A DNA stretch of 64,000 nucleotides from Sulfidibacterium sp036244975 (GTDB lineage Bacteria > Bacteroidota > Bacteroidia > Bacteroidales > F082): positions 1-64,000 of the forward strand of contig BTTE01000001.1 in assembly GCA_036244975.1 (NCBI GenBank), in the 5' to 3' direction. Made by a program: the position numbers and the translations under genes. The notes below the pieces were generated by a model. The model was not told the DNA's origin, made no database searches, and was given only the letters and a program-made list of their open reading frames with translations. The stretch's first letter is position 1; every line of letters begins with the position of its first letter. Shown piece by piece: positions 51,326 to 59,293 of this stretch.

Positions 51326-53551
51326 TTAAGTTATCTCCAGCAAATCGTGTGCATTCACGAACAAAATATCACCCACCTCATCAAACCCCTCAAAATGCTT
51401 TTGTCCTTCATGTTTAAGCCGCTCATTATAAAACCCGACAATGGTAAGCGCTGCTTCGGAAGAGTGTTGCGCCAACAGTGTTCTGAAGTTTACTTCGGGA
51501 TCCTGCTCAATAACGGTTATGTTTTTTCTTGAAACAGGCAGCCGCCCTCCCAGCACAAACCGGGCGATATTGTTTCTGGTTTCTTCCATTTTATTTTTGG
51601 GAGAAAGGGTGAAAAGACTTATGCTGGCATTCTTCCATGCCGGATGCCCCAGAATGACATAGCTGAGAAGAATCATCAGGCGTTCATTATCTCTGTTGAA
51701 GTCACGAATCCAAATATGAATGCCGTTATCGTATTTGATATTTCTCATGGAACTCCCCAGAATACAAATATCAAAATCGCCTGCCTGAACCATCCGCAGG
51801 TTTTCAATAATTTGAGGAAGCTGATCCGGCTGGTGCTTGTCGTACTCAAATATAACAATGTTGTTCTCTACGCCGGAAATTCCGGGGGTTTGAATGATTT
51901 GAGCAATGGCAGAGGTATAAGAAGGGGAAATAATGGTATCCACAATCATATTTCCAGCGGTTTTGCTTGCTTTCGCAATCAGGCGGTCCATAATTTTTTT
52001 TGCTTCTTTATGGGTTTCACGTGAATAATAACCCTGAATAAAATGCATATAAGTGCCAAAGCCGTGTGAATAGGAAATCCAGTTGAGCAAATCAAAAATC
52101 TTATCCCGCTCAAAGGTGTCAGACGAAATGCAGATGGCAGAAGGGCGCCAGGTTCTCTCTTTCAGGGTGCCGCTTTGCAGGTAAACAATCAGCTTACGGC
52201 TAATTTGAAACATAACGCCCTGAAAAATGTTTTCCAGCCCTTTTCTGTCCTGATGCATACGTTTCATTAAAAAATAGAGTAGAAAAATGGCAACTACTGA
52301 AATAAAAGCATAGAAAGGGTTCATCAAAAACATTAAAACAGCAGCAAAAATAAACCCGGCGAGCGAGAAATACCATTTCGACTGGAAAACAGGCCGGTAG
52401 GAAGGGTCGGAGCCAAAATGATTCAGAAAAGATATCAGATTCATGGATGCGTAGGTAATCATGAAAAACATGGAAATAATCTTTGCAACGGTATCTACGC
52501 TTCCCAGTGTTACAAATACCAGTGCCAGTAAAAGGGTGAAAAAAGTGGCGCTTTGGGGTTCGTTGGTTTTTTCTTTTCCCTTCCCCAACAGTGTGTTCAT
52601 TTTTTCTGATGGAAAAGATTTATCAACGGCAATGGCCTGTAAGGTACGTGGTGCAACCAATAAAGAACCGATGGCGCTGGAAAGAGTTGCCGCCGCCAGC
52701 CCGAGAGGAATGATAATCCATCCGTACAGTGCAATTTTGCTCATAATCAAAGGTTGCGACATGAGATCCTGTGGTGTGGCCGAAGCATTCAGTTTCATGA
52801 CTACAAAAACATAAATAATCATCCCCGAAAGGGTTGCCCACAAGGTTCCGCGCGGAATGGATTTTTGCGGACGCTTTAAATCGCCCGATAATCCGACACC
52901 GGCATCCATCCCTGTAAAAGCCGGAAAAATAATGGCAAGCATAAGAAACAGTTGATCCGTATTGCGCAAAGGTTCAACAACCTCTTTAGCGGAAGCCATG
53001 TCGGAAACAGGATGGCCGAGAAAAAATGCCGTTAGCGCCAACAACAAAATGGTTACCACTACATACAACATTTTTATTCCTAGAGAGGCCCCTTTTCTCC
53101 AAATGAGAACGCCGAGAATGAGTAAAGTCGGAATGCTGATGGCCTGCCTGGGAATGAAAAGATCGTAATGAACCTGAATAAAATGAAGCAGCGGTGTAAA
53201 TGCTTCCGTAAAAGCAATAATATAAAAAGCAACGCTGATGGCCTGCGACAGGTAAAGGGAAATGCCAATGGTGGCTCCGATATTTAACCCGAAAGAGCGG
53301 GAAATCATATAATATTCTCCGCCTCCCTCCACCTTTTGGTTGGTGGCAATCTCGGAAATAGCCATGGCAGTAGGAAGTGTAACCATGTGCCCTATCAGGA
53401 TGAGAAGAAGAACGCCTGCCATCCCGACAGTGCCCACTGCCACCCCGAAACGCAAAAACAAAATAGCTCCGAGAATAGTGGAGATAGCAGTAAAATAAAC
53501 CGGAGCGGTTCCCATGTTTTTTACCGGTTGCCGGGAAGTTGCTTTTTTCAT
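51326..53551 (-). CDS. Cation-chloride cotransporter-like (SLC12/APC superfamily) permease
   Basis: A 741-residue protein. The N-terminal 12-helix APC-type domain (about 15-425) begins TAISTILGAILFLRFGVAVG and contains EGGGEYYMISRSFGLNIG, as in Na-K-Cl and K-Cl cotransporters. A large cytoplasmic C-terminal region (about 450-740) resembles the SLC12 C-terminal domain with USP-like folds. Eukaryotic relatives move Cl- with K+ and/or Na+ electroneutrally; bacterial members are mostly uncharacterised, and amino acid transport cannot be excluded. It lies upstream of ktrA (101-base gap), and the company of K+ and Cl- transporters favours an ion role. Confidence 0.85.
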   Translation of the reverse strand: MKKATSRQPVKNMGTAPVYFTAISTILGAILFLRFGVAVGTVGMAGVLLLILIGHMVTLPTAMAISEIATNQKVEGGGEYYMISRSFGLNIGATIGISLYLSQAISVAFYIIAFTEAFTPLLHFIQVHYDLFIPRQAISIPTLLILGVLIWRKGASLGIKMLYVVVTILLLALTAFFLGHPVSDMASAKEVVEPLRNTDQLFLMLAIIFPAFTGMDAGVGLSGDLKRPQKSIPRGTLWATLSGMIIYVFVVMKLNASATPQDLMSQPLIMSKIALYGWIIIPLGLAAATLSSAIGSLLVAPRTLQAIAVDKSFPSEKMNTLLGKGKEKTNEPQSATFFTLLLALVFVTLGSVDTVAKIISMFFMITYASMNLISFLNHFGSDPSYRPVFQSKWYFSLAGFIFAAVLMFLMNPFYAFISVVAIFLLYFLMKRMHQDRKGLENIFQGVMFQISRKLIVYLQSGTLKERTWRPSAICISSDTFERDKIFDLLNWISYSHGFGTYMHFIQGYYSRETHKEAKKIMDRLIAKASKTAGNMIVDTIISPSYTSAIAQIIQTPGISGVENNIVIFEYDKHQPDQLPQIIENLRMVQAGDFDICILGSSMRNIKYDNGIHIWIRDFNRDNERLMILLSYVILGHPAWKNASISLFTLSPKNKMEETRNNIARFVLGGRLPVSRKNITVIEQDPEVNFRTLLAQHSSEAALTIVGFYNERLKHEGQKHFEGFDEVGDILFVNAHDLLEIT

Positions 53552-53746
53552 GGCTGTTAATTCTTAAATGCACATTTACATTTTCCGAATATCCTGTTAT
53601 TGGTTTTTCCGGTGTTCTGCTTCTGCTGTTCTTCTTTTCTGAGGCCTGCCCTCCGACAGAAAAATTTTCAACATCTCTTATCCATACAATCTTTTTTTCA
53701 AAAATAGTTTTTTTTACCAAACCATTATTTGGGTTCCGCGAAAACA

Positions 53747-53778
53747 AAAAGGCTGCCCAATTTGATGGGCAGCCTTTT
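53747..53778 (-). terminator. Terminator after enolase
   Basis: A perfect 13-bp stem (arms 53747-53759 and 53766-53778) with a 6-nt loop starts 20 bases beyond the enolase stop codon, with a T-rich tail on the minus strand. Confidence 0.9.
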
Positions 53779-53798
53779 CATAAATATATTTGGAAAAA

Positions 53799-55076
53799 TT
53801 ATTTCCAGTAATAGAAAGAGGCATCCCCGAGCTCCTGTTCAATCTCCATCAGCCGGTTGTATTTGACCAAACGTTCACTTCTGCTGGCAGAGCCGGTTTT
53901 CAGATGCCCGCCATCCATGGCTACGGCAAAGTCAGCAAGGAACGCATCGGAAGTCTCGCCCGAACGGTGTGAGATAAAATAACGCCATCCGGCATCGCGG
54001 CACATACGCACGGCTTCGATGGTTTCACTCACCGTACCAATCTGGTTCAGCTTGATAAGGGCTGAATTGGCCGTGCCTTCTGCAATACCACGCGTGATGT
54101 ACTCAGTATTGGTAACGAAAATGTCGTCGCCTACCACTTCAATTTTATCCCCAAGACGGGTAGTGAAGTTTTTGAATCCTTCCCAGTCGTTCTCGGCCAA
54201 CGGGTCTTCCCATAAGACGATAGGATATTTAGAGATCCATCTTTCAGCCAGATCAGTCAGACCCTTGCTGTCCATTTTTCCGGCACCCGACCATTTCAGA
54301 TCGTATTGGTTTTTGTTGTCAATAGAGAAAGAGCTGGCTGCATTGTCAATAGCAATGGCAATATCTTTCCCTGGTTTGTAACCGGCTTTTTCAATAGCCT
54401 GGATAATGGTCTCAATCACATCCTCGTTGCTGTTGAGGTTGGGAGCAAAACCGCCTTCGTCGCCTACGCCGGTGGAAAGACCACGGTTTTTCAGAATACC
54501 TTTTAATATATGGAAAGTCTCTGCCACATAGCGCAGACCTTCGCGGAAATTGGGGGCCCCAATCGGTACAGCCATAAATTCCTGAAAATCAACACTATTA
54601 TCAGCATGCGCACCTCCGTTCAGAATATTCATACAGGGAACAGGAATACGCCGTGCGCCGGCGCCGCCGAGGTATTGATACAAAGGAATACGTGCCGACG
54701 TAGCAGCAGCGCGTGCCACAGCCATGGAAACGCCCAAAATGGCATTGGCGCCAAGCTTCGATTTGTTTTTGGTACCATCCATTTCAATCATTTTGCGGTC
54801 GATAATCGACTGCTCATGTGCATGCATGCCCAAAAGTGCGGGTGCAATCACTTTGTTTACATTTTCGACGGCTTTAAGAACGCCTTTCCCGCCATAGCGT
54901 TTTTTGTCGCCATCACGTAATTCAACGGCTTCGTTTTCGCCTGTGCTGGCTCCCGAAGGAACGGAAGCAACAACCTGTGTTCCATCGCTGAGTTCCAAAT
55001 AAACCCTTACCGTAGGATTTCCTCTTGAATCAAGGATTTCCATAGCACGAATGCCGCTTATTTTGTTATTTAACAT
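53799..55076 (-). CDS. eno: Enolase
   Basis: A 425-residue glycolytic enzyme interconverting 2-phosphoglycerate and phosphoenolpyruvate. The N-terminal domain has SRGNPTVRVYLEL and SGASTGENEAVELRD; the TIM-barrel contains the Mg2+ ligands and the signature LIKLNQIGTVSETI with catalytic Lys, followed by SHRSGETSDAFLADFAV, quoted by its ends SHRSGE and ADFAV. Full length and highly conserved. The start codon is preceded by AAGGAGGT at 4-base distance, a strong Shine-Dalgarno for this phylum, consistent with high expression. A 13-bp terminator follows. Confidence 0.98.
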   Translation of the reverse strand: MLNNKISGIRAMEILDSRGNPTVRVYLELSDGTQVVASVPSGASTGENEAVELRDGDKKRYGGKGVLKAVENVNKVIAPALLGMHAHEQSIIDRKMIEMDGTKNKSKLGANAILGVSMAVARAAATSARIPLYQYLGGAGARRIPVPCMNILNGGAHADNSVDFQEFMAVPIGAPNFREGLRYVAETFHILKGILKNRGLSTGVGDEGGFAPNLNSNEDVIETIIQAIEKAGYKPGKDIAIAIDNAASSFSIDNKNQYDLKWSGAGKMDSKGLTDLAERWISKYPIVLWEDPLAENDWEGFKNFTTRLGDKIEVVGDDIFVTNTEYITRGIAEGTANSALIKLNQIGTVSETIEAVRMCRDAGWRYFISHRSGETSDAFLADFAVAMDGGHLKTGSASRSERLVKYNRLMEIEQELGDASFYYWK

Positions 55077-55080
55077 TTTA

Positions 55081-55088
55081 ACCTCCTT
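55081..55088 (-). promoter_or_regulatory. Strong Shine-Dalgarno of enolase
   Basis: On the minus strand this reads AAGGAGGT, near-perfect anti-16S complementarity, 4 bases before ATG. Most genes in this window show no such site. Confidence 0.75.
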
Positions 55089-55338
55089 ATTTAGATAGTT
55101 TTAAATTTTGTTTTTTCAGCCGGTAAAATTCATCATTTTCCGGCTAAGAAACAAATAAAAAACAACCCGGTTCGCTTTTTTTCCGCCGTCGGCTTCCTCT
55201 GTTACCGGGGACTTCTGTCTATAACGATTGCGGGATTCCGGATGAAAATATATCAGACTATTACACATCATTTTTCTTTGTTTGCAGGGTAGTTCGGTTT
55301 AGAAAAAAAATAAACCGGCAACCTACAATTATTTTACT

Positions 55339-55346
55339 TATCTTTG
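55339..55346 (+). promoter_or_regulatory. -7 element of the lipoprotein gene at 55382
   Basis: TATCTTTG is a full TAnnTTTG match 35 bases before the start codon; no clear -33 element. Confidence 0.4.
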
Positions 55347-55381
55347 AATCCATTATTTACTAACCCCTTAAATACAAGACT

Positions 55382-55933
55382 ATGAAAATGAAAATATTTT
55401 TTGCTGCTATTCTTGTATCCGGACTTTTGTTCACTACGGGATGTTCCAAAATTAAATCTTTGCTGGATGTAAAATTTGATGCCAACTACCCCGTTAATAT
55501 TAATATTACGGTTCCTGCTTTAGGTTCCATTGAAGCTGTACAAGGTTCTTTTTCAGAAAGCGTTACCATTGATCCTACATCTAATTCGGATGTCTCCAAA
55601 TATCTGAATCTGATTAAGTCGTGGCATGTTACCGAACTTACCGGAACATTTAAAAATGTATCCAAAGTAGCTGTTTTGAAGAACGGCACCATTTCATTCT
55701 CTTCTACTGCGGATTCGGCAAGCTGGACCTTTACCAATGTGCCAATTCAAAACGGAGGTACTTTTACGATGGATAATGCAAACGGTCAATGGACCGAGCT
55801 GGACAAAGTTCTAAGTTCAAAAAAACCTTTTACGGTGACCGTTTCGGGAACCACAGATAAGGATGATTTTACCTTTACTATGTCGGTTGAAATCCAATCT
55901 ACCGTTACGGCTAATCCGTTAGGTTCAAAGTAA
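55382..55933 (+). CDS. Small secreted lipoprotein of unknown function
   Basis: A 183-residue protein. The signal peptide ends in the lipobox TTGC (Cys21). The mature part alternates short beta strands, such as INITVPALG and FTVTVSGTTD, and has no further cysteine and no recognisable motif. The composition (Thr, Ser, Val, Asn) suggests an immunoglobulin-like beta sandwich. It is transcribed alone and is convergent with the SnoaL-like gene. Confidence 0.75.
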   Translation: MKMKIFFAAILVSGLLFTTGCSKIKSLLDVKFDANYPVNINITVPALGSIEAVQGSFSESVTIDPTSNSDVSKYLNLIKSWHVTELTGTFKNVSKVAVLKNGTISFSSTADSASWTFTNVPIQNGGTFTMDNANGQWTELDKVLSSKKPFTVTVSGTTDKDDFTFTMSVEIQSTVTANPLGSK

Positions 55934-55965
55934 ATAACCGGTAACAACCAAAATTTTGATCGAAG

Positions 55966-56469
55966 TTATTTCTTTGTCCTTAAATTGATATGGGCGGGAA
56001 CGGAAAGATGAGCCTGTACGATTTTCCATCCGTCTTTCTTCTTTTCCATAACGCCTGTGAAGCGAATGCCTTCAAAACTTCTCGCTTTTCCCTTGTAGAC
56101 AAAATTATAATTTAAAATCTCTGCAAACCAGGCTGTATTCTGCTCGGGATTCAGCTTAACAAACTGGTTGGTTGGGGAGATGTAGGTTTCGCTAATGCTG
56201 GCAAATTGCTGTTTAATGGCTCTTTTAATGTTGTTCCATCCCATGAGCTTTTCATCTGAATTGGTACCGAATAAAATAATGTCACTGTCCGGAGCCCAGA
56301 TTTGTTCAATCATGGTAAAATCCTGATTCTCATTAGCAATAACATATTTTTCCAATACATTGGTAACAGCTTTTTTGTTGTCCTGATTATCTGCCTTTGG
56401 AGTCTTCGGGGTGTTACAGGAAGTGGCCAGCAAGAGCAGGCCAACTAATGTAATGACTATGCTTTTCAT
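55966..56469 (-). CDS. SnoaL/NTF2-like lipoprotein
   Basis: A 167-residue protein with a lipoprotein signal (ATSC, Cys18). The mature part has the cone-shaped NTF2/SnoaL-like pattern: a helix VLEKYVIANENQDFTMIEQIW, quoted in part as LEKYVIANENQDF, then strands with IILFGTN, TAWFAEILNYNFV and GIRFTGVMEKKKDGWKIVQAHLS (end KKDGWKIVQAH). Such domains bind small hydrophobic ligands or act in DUF4440-type stress proteins; the ligand is unknown. Monocistronic. Confidence 0.78.
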   Translation of the reverse strand: MKSIVITLVGLLLLATSCNTPKTPKADNQDNKKAVTNVLEKYVIANENQDFTMIEQIWAPDSDIILFGTNSDEKLMGWNNIKRAIKQQFASISETYISPTNQFVKLNPEQNTAWFAEILNYNFVYKGKARSFEGIRFTGVMEKKKDGWKIVQAHLSVPAHINLRTKK

Positions 56470-56700
56470 GATAAAGAGTTTTTATGAATTAATTTTTCTG
56501 CTGTGAATATACAAAAAATAATTGGTCAACAAAGCAAAAATGTCCCAAAAAATTAAAAAAAGGACAAAAACTAATTGAAAGGCAAGATATTGAGCATGAC
56601 AAACATTGCCTGTTTAAATTAATTTAAAAAGCTTTTTATTTTTACAGCTTTTCTTCGTAAAATTGCACACAAGTTAAAAAACGAATACCCTATATTAGCT

Positions 56701-57813
56701 ATGGCGAGGAAAACGACTGTAAATCAGGTAATTACTCTTTTTCTATTCTTCTCTTTTTTTTCTGTTGTACCACTAAATTTAGTGGCCGGGAGTCATGCAT
56801 CGTCCTCAACGGACAAAACTCCCGGCAAAAAGGAAGATATCGACATAGGGAATATGATCATGGAGGAAGTAACAGATTCCTACGAATGGCATTTTTTTAG
56901 TATGGGCGAGCATCATGTTTCTCTGTATCTGCCTGTTATTCTTTACGACCAGGGGCATTGGATTATTTTTTCTTCTTCCAGGTTAAAACACGGACATGCT
57001 TCTTACAAAGGTTATTATGTGGCTGAGGGTGGTATGAATGCAGGAAAGCTGATTCGTAAAGATGCCAACGGGAAGGAAGTTCTGCCACAATTGGATATCT
57101 CTATTACCAAAACGGTGTTTGCTATTTTTCTTGATGCGCTGCTGGTGATGATTGTTTTTCTTTCCGTTGCCAAATCTTATCGCAGGAGAAAAGGCCAGGC
57201 CCCGAAAGGGTTGCAGTCTTTTATGGAGCCATTGGTGCTGTTCATCCGCGATGATGTAGCCAAAGATTCTATCGGAGAAGAGAAATACGAGCGTTACCTG
57301 CCTTACCTGATGACATTGTTCTTTTTTATCCTGTTCAGTAACCTTGTCGGGATTTTCCCCTTTTTCCCCGGTGGTGCCAATGTTACGGGAAACATTGCTG
57401 TTACAGGAGTTATGGCACTCTTTACCTTTGTGATTACAACGGTTAGCGCAAACAAACATTACTGGAAAGACATTATCAACACTTCCGGTGTTCCGTGGTG
57501 GTTAAAATTCCCGATACCGCTTATGCCTTTTGTTGAACTTATGGGGGTTTTCACCAAACCTTTTGTTCTGATGGTTCGTCTTTTTGCCAATATGGTTTCC
57601 GGCCACATTGTGCTGGCGGGTTTTATCAGTCTGATATTTATTTTCGGGAAGTTCGGTATCGGACTGGGATATGGCGTTTCCCTGTTTTCTGTTGCATTTT
57701 CCATCTTTTTGGATTTGCTGGAAATCCTGGTTGCTTTTATCCAGGCTTACGTTTTTGTATTGCTTTCCGCATTATATTTTGGAATGGCCACAGAAATACC
57801 CGAACATCATTAA
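56701..57813 (+). CDS. atpB: F-type ATP synthase subunit a
   Basis: A 370-residue membrane subunit that forms the proton half-channels next to the c-ring. It has an N-terminal extension of about 130 residues with a signal peptide (ending LVAG) and a periplasmic segment, usual in Bacteroidota but absent in E. coli. The conserved core includes the essential Arg in LFVRLFANMVSGH-like (here MVRLFANMVSGHIVL) and the C-terminal helix with VAFIQAYVFVLLSALYFGMA. It starts the atpBEFHAG operon; no atpI or atpD precedes it. Confidence 0.96.
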   Translation: MARKTTVNQVITLFLFFSFFSVVPLNLVAGSHASSSTDKTPGKKEDIDIGNMIMEEVTDSYEWHFFSMGEHHVSLYLPVILYDQGHWIIFSSSRLKHGHASYKGYYVAEGGMNAGKLIRKDANGKEVLPQLDISITKTVFAIFLDALLVMIVFLSVAKSYRRRKGQAPKGLQSFMEPLVLFIRDDVAKDSIGEEKYERYLPYLMTLFFFILFSNLVGIFPFFPGGANVTGNIAVTGVMALFTFVITTVSANKHYWKDIINTSGVPWWLKFPIPLMPFVELMGVFTKPFVLMVRLFANMVSGHIVLAGFISLIFIFGKFGIGLGYGVSLFSVAFSIFLDLLEILVAFIQAYVFVLLSALYFGMATEIPEHH

Positions 57814-57849
57814 TTTAAAAACTATTTATTCATCACTAATTTATAAATT

Positions 57850-58110
57850 ATGCATTTATTAACTGTTTTACTGGAAGCTGTAACCAATCTGGCCCCTTAT
57901 GCAAAAATGGGTGCCGGTCTCGGAGCAGGTATTGCCGCTGTCGGGGCAGGTATCGGTATCGGACTAATCGGTCGCGGTGCGGTGGAAGCCATTGCACGTC
58001 AGCCTGAGGCTATGGGCGATATCCGTTCCAACATGCTTGTGGCTGCAGCACTTGTCGAAGGAGTTGCTTTCGGCGCCATTGTTGTCAGTCTGTTGATTCT
58101 GTTTATTTAA
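57850..58110 (+). CDS. atpE: F-type ATP synthase subunit c
   Basis: An 86-residue hairpin of two membrane helices that forms the rotor ring. Helix 1 has the GAGIGIGLIG glycine motif, the polar loop is ARQPE (Arg50-Gln51-Pro52) and the ion-binding carboxylate is Glu70 in AALVEGVAFG. The Na+-type signature (Gln in helix 1 and Glu-Ser in helix 2) is absent, so proton coupling is predicted. A stable hairpin follows in the 87-base gap before atpF. Confidence 0.96.
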   Translation: MHLLTVLLEAVTNLAPYAKMGAGLGAGIAAVGAGIGIGLIGRGAVEAIARQPEAMGDIRSNMLVAAALVEGVAFGAIVVSLLILFI

Positions 58111-58137
58111 TCAACCTGCGGAGAACGCAAATTTTAC

Positions 58138-58164
58138 AGCATCCCGGCCTACCGCCGGGATGCT
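58138..58164 (+). ncRNA. Intercistronic stem-loop between atpE and atpF
   Basis: A perfect 11-bp GC-rich stem (arms 58138-58148 and 58154-58164) with a 5-nt loop and no T-run after it. It is thus not a classic terminator but a likely mRNA 3'-end stabiliser or partial attenuator, which could raise c-subunit yield relative to the downstream subunits. Confidence 0.6.
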
Positions 58165-58197
58165 TAAATTAGAAGTCAAATCAAAAAATAATAAATT

Positions 58198-58692
58198 ATG
58201 CAATTGATTAATCCCGGATTAGGTCTTGTTTTTTGGATGATCGTAACTTTTGGTATTGTTTTGTTTATTCTTGGAAAATTTGCCTGGCCTGCTATTCTGA
58301 AAGGATTGAAAGAGCGTGAGCAGAGTATCCAGGAGGCCCTCGACTCGGCTAAAGAGGCGCAGGAGCAAATGAAACGCCTGAAATTAGACAACGACAAAAT
58401 GCTCAGGGAAGCCATGGAAGAAAGGGACGTCATCCTCACGGAAGCGCGGAAGATAAAAGATAAAATTATCGGCGAGGCAAAAGAAAAAGCCGGTATGGAG
58501 GCTTCGGGAATCGTGGAGAGCGCCAAAGAAAAAATCAACCGTGAAAAACAGGCCGCTTTGCGCGAAATTAAATCTACCGTTGCCGAATATTCCATTGAAA
58601 TTGCTGAAAAAATTCTGAGAGAAGAGCTGAAAGACAAAGGCAAACAAAAGAAATATATTGAAACGCTTTTAAAAGAAACCAATTTAAACTAA
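58198..58692 (+). CDS. atpF: F-type ATP synthase subunit b
   Basis: A 164-residue peripheral stalk subunit: one N-terminal membrane helix (about 5-25, GLVFWMIVTFGIVLFILGKF) followed by a long charged coiled coil (about 35-160) that holds the alpha-beta ring against the membrane. Length and heptad-like pattern match the family. It is followed by atpH after 12 bases. Confidence 0.95.
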   Translation: MQLINPGLGLVFWMIVTFGIVLFILGKFAWPAILKGLKEREQSIQEALDSAKEAQEQMKRLKLDNDKMLREAMEERDVILTEARKIKDKIIGEAKEKAGMEASGIVESAKEKINREKQAALREIKSTVAEYSIEIAEKILREELKDKGKQKKYIETLLKETNLN

Positions 58693-58704
58693 CAGACTTT
58701 TATC

Positions 58705-59250
58705 ATGAGCGTGAATCTTCTGGCAAAAAGATATGCACAGGCCCTTTTCGACCTTTCTCTTGAAAACAAGATAGAAGAAAAAGTTGCCGCAGATATGCGG
58801 TTGGCAGGACGTGTCCTAACTGAAAACAGAGTGCTGAGGAGGATTATGACAAATCCTGTGCTGAACGGATCAAAAAAAGTAAAAATTCTTAACAGGCTGT
58901 TTGGGGAGAAACTGAACGAGCTGAGTCTCCGCTTTTTTAGCCTCATTATCCGTAAAGGACGCGAAGCCTATCTCGAAAGCATTTGCCTGGCGTTTGAAGA
59001 TATTTATAAAGACTATAAAAACGTGATCGGCGCCGAACTTATCACCGCCACGAAGTCAGATGATAAAATCAGAAAACTGGTAGTGGATAAACTAAAAGTT
59101 ATCACAGATAAAGATATTGAATTGAAAGAAATTATAAATGAAGATATTATCGGCGGTTTTGTGGTTCGGCTGGAAGATTACCAGTATGATGCCAGTGTGG
59201 CTGCCCAGCTGAGGCGATTGCTGAAAAACTATACCGGTAAATTAAAATAA
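58705..59250 (+). CDS. atpH: F-type ATP synthase subunit delta
   Basis: A 181-residue stator subunit (OSCP homologue) that joins the b dimer to the top of alpha. The N-terminal six-helix domain begins LLAKRYAQALFDLSLENK, and the C-terminal domain ends in DIIGGFVVRLEDYQYDASVAAQLRRL, of which GGFVVR is the family signature. It lies between atpF and atpA in the usual order. Confidence 0.95.
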   Translation: MSVNLLAKRYAQALFDLSLENKIEEKVAADMRLAGRVLTENRVLRRIMTNPVLNGSKKVKILNRLFGEKLNELSLRFFSLIIRKGREAYLESICLAFEDIYKDYKNVIGAELITATKSDDKIRKLVVDKLKVITDKDIELKEIINEDIIGGFVVRLEDYQYDASVAAQLRRLLKNYTGKLK

Positions 59251-59293
59251 TTAACCGGGATTTTTAATTAGAAATAACAATAAAACATAAATT

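Larger units (their letters stand above)
55077..55381. other. Divergent intergenic region (eno / lipoprotein)
   Basis: 305 bases without a gene. It holds the enolase leader with its Shine-Dalgarno (55081-55088, minus strand) and a plus-strand -7 element TATCTTTG (55339-55346) for the lipoprotein gene. No other structure was seen. Confidence 0.5.
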
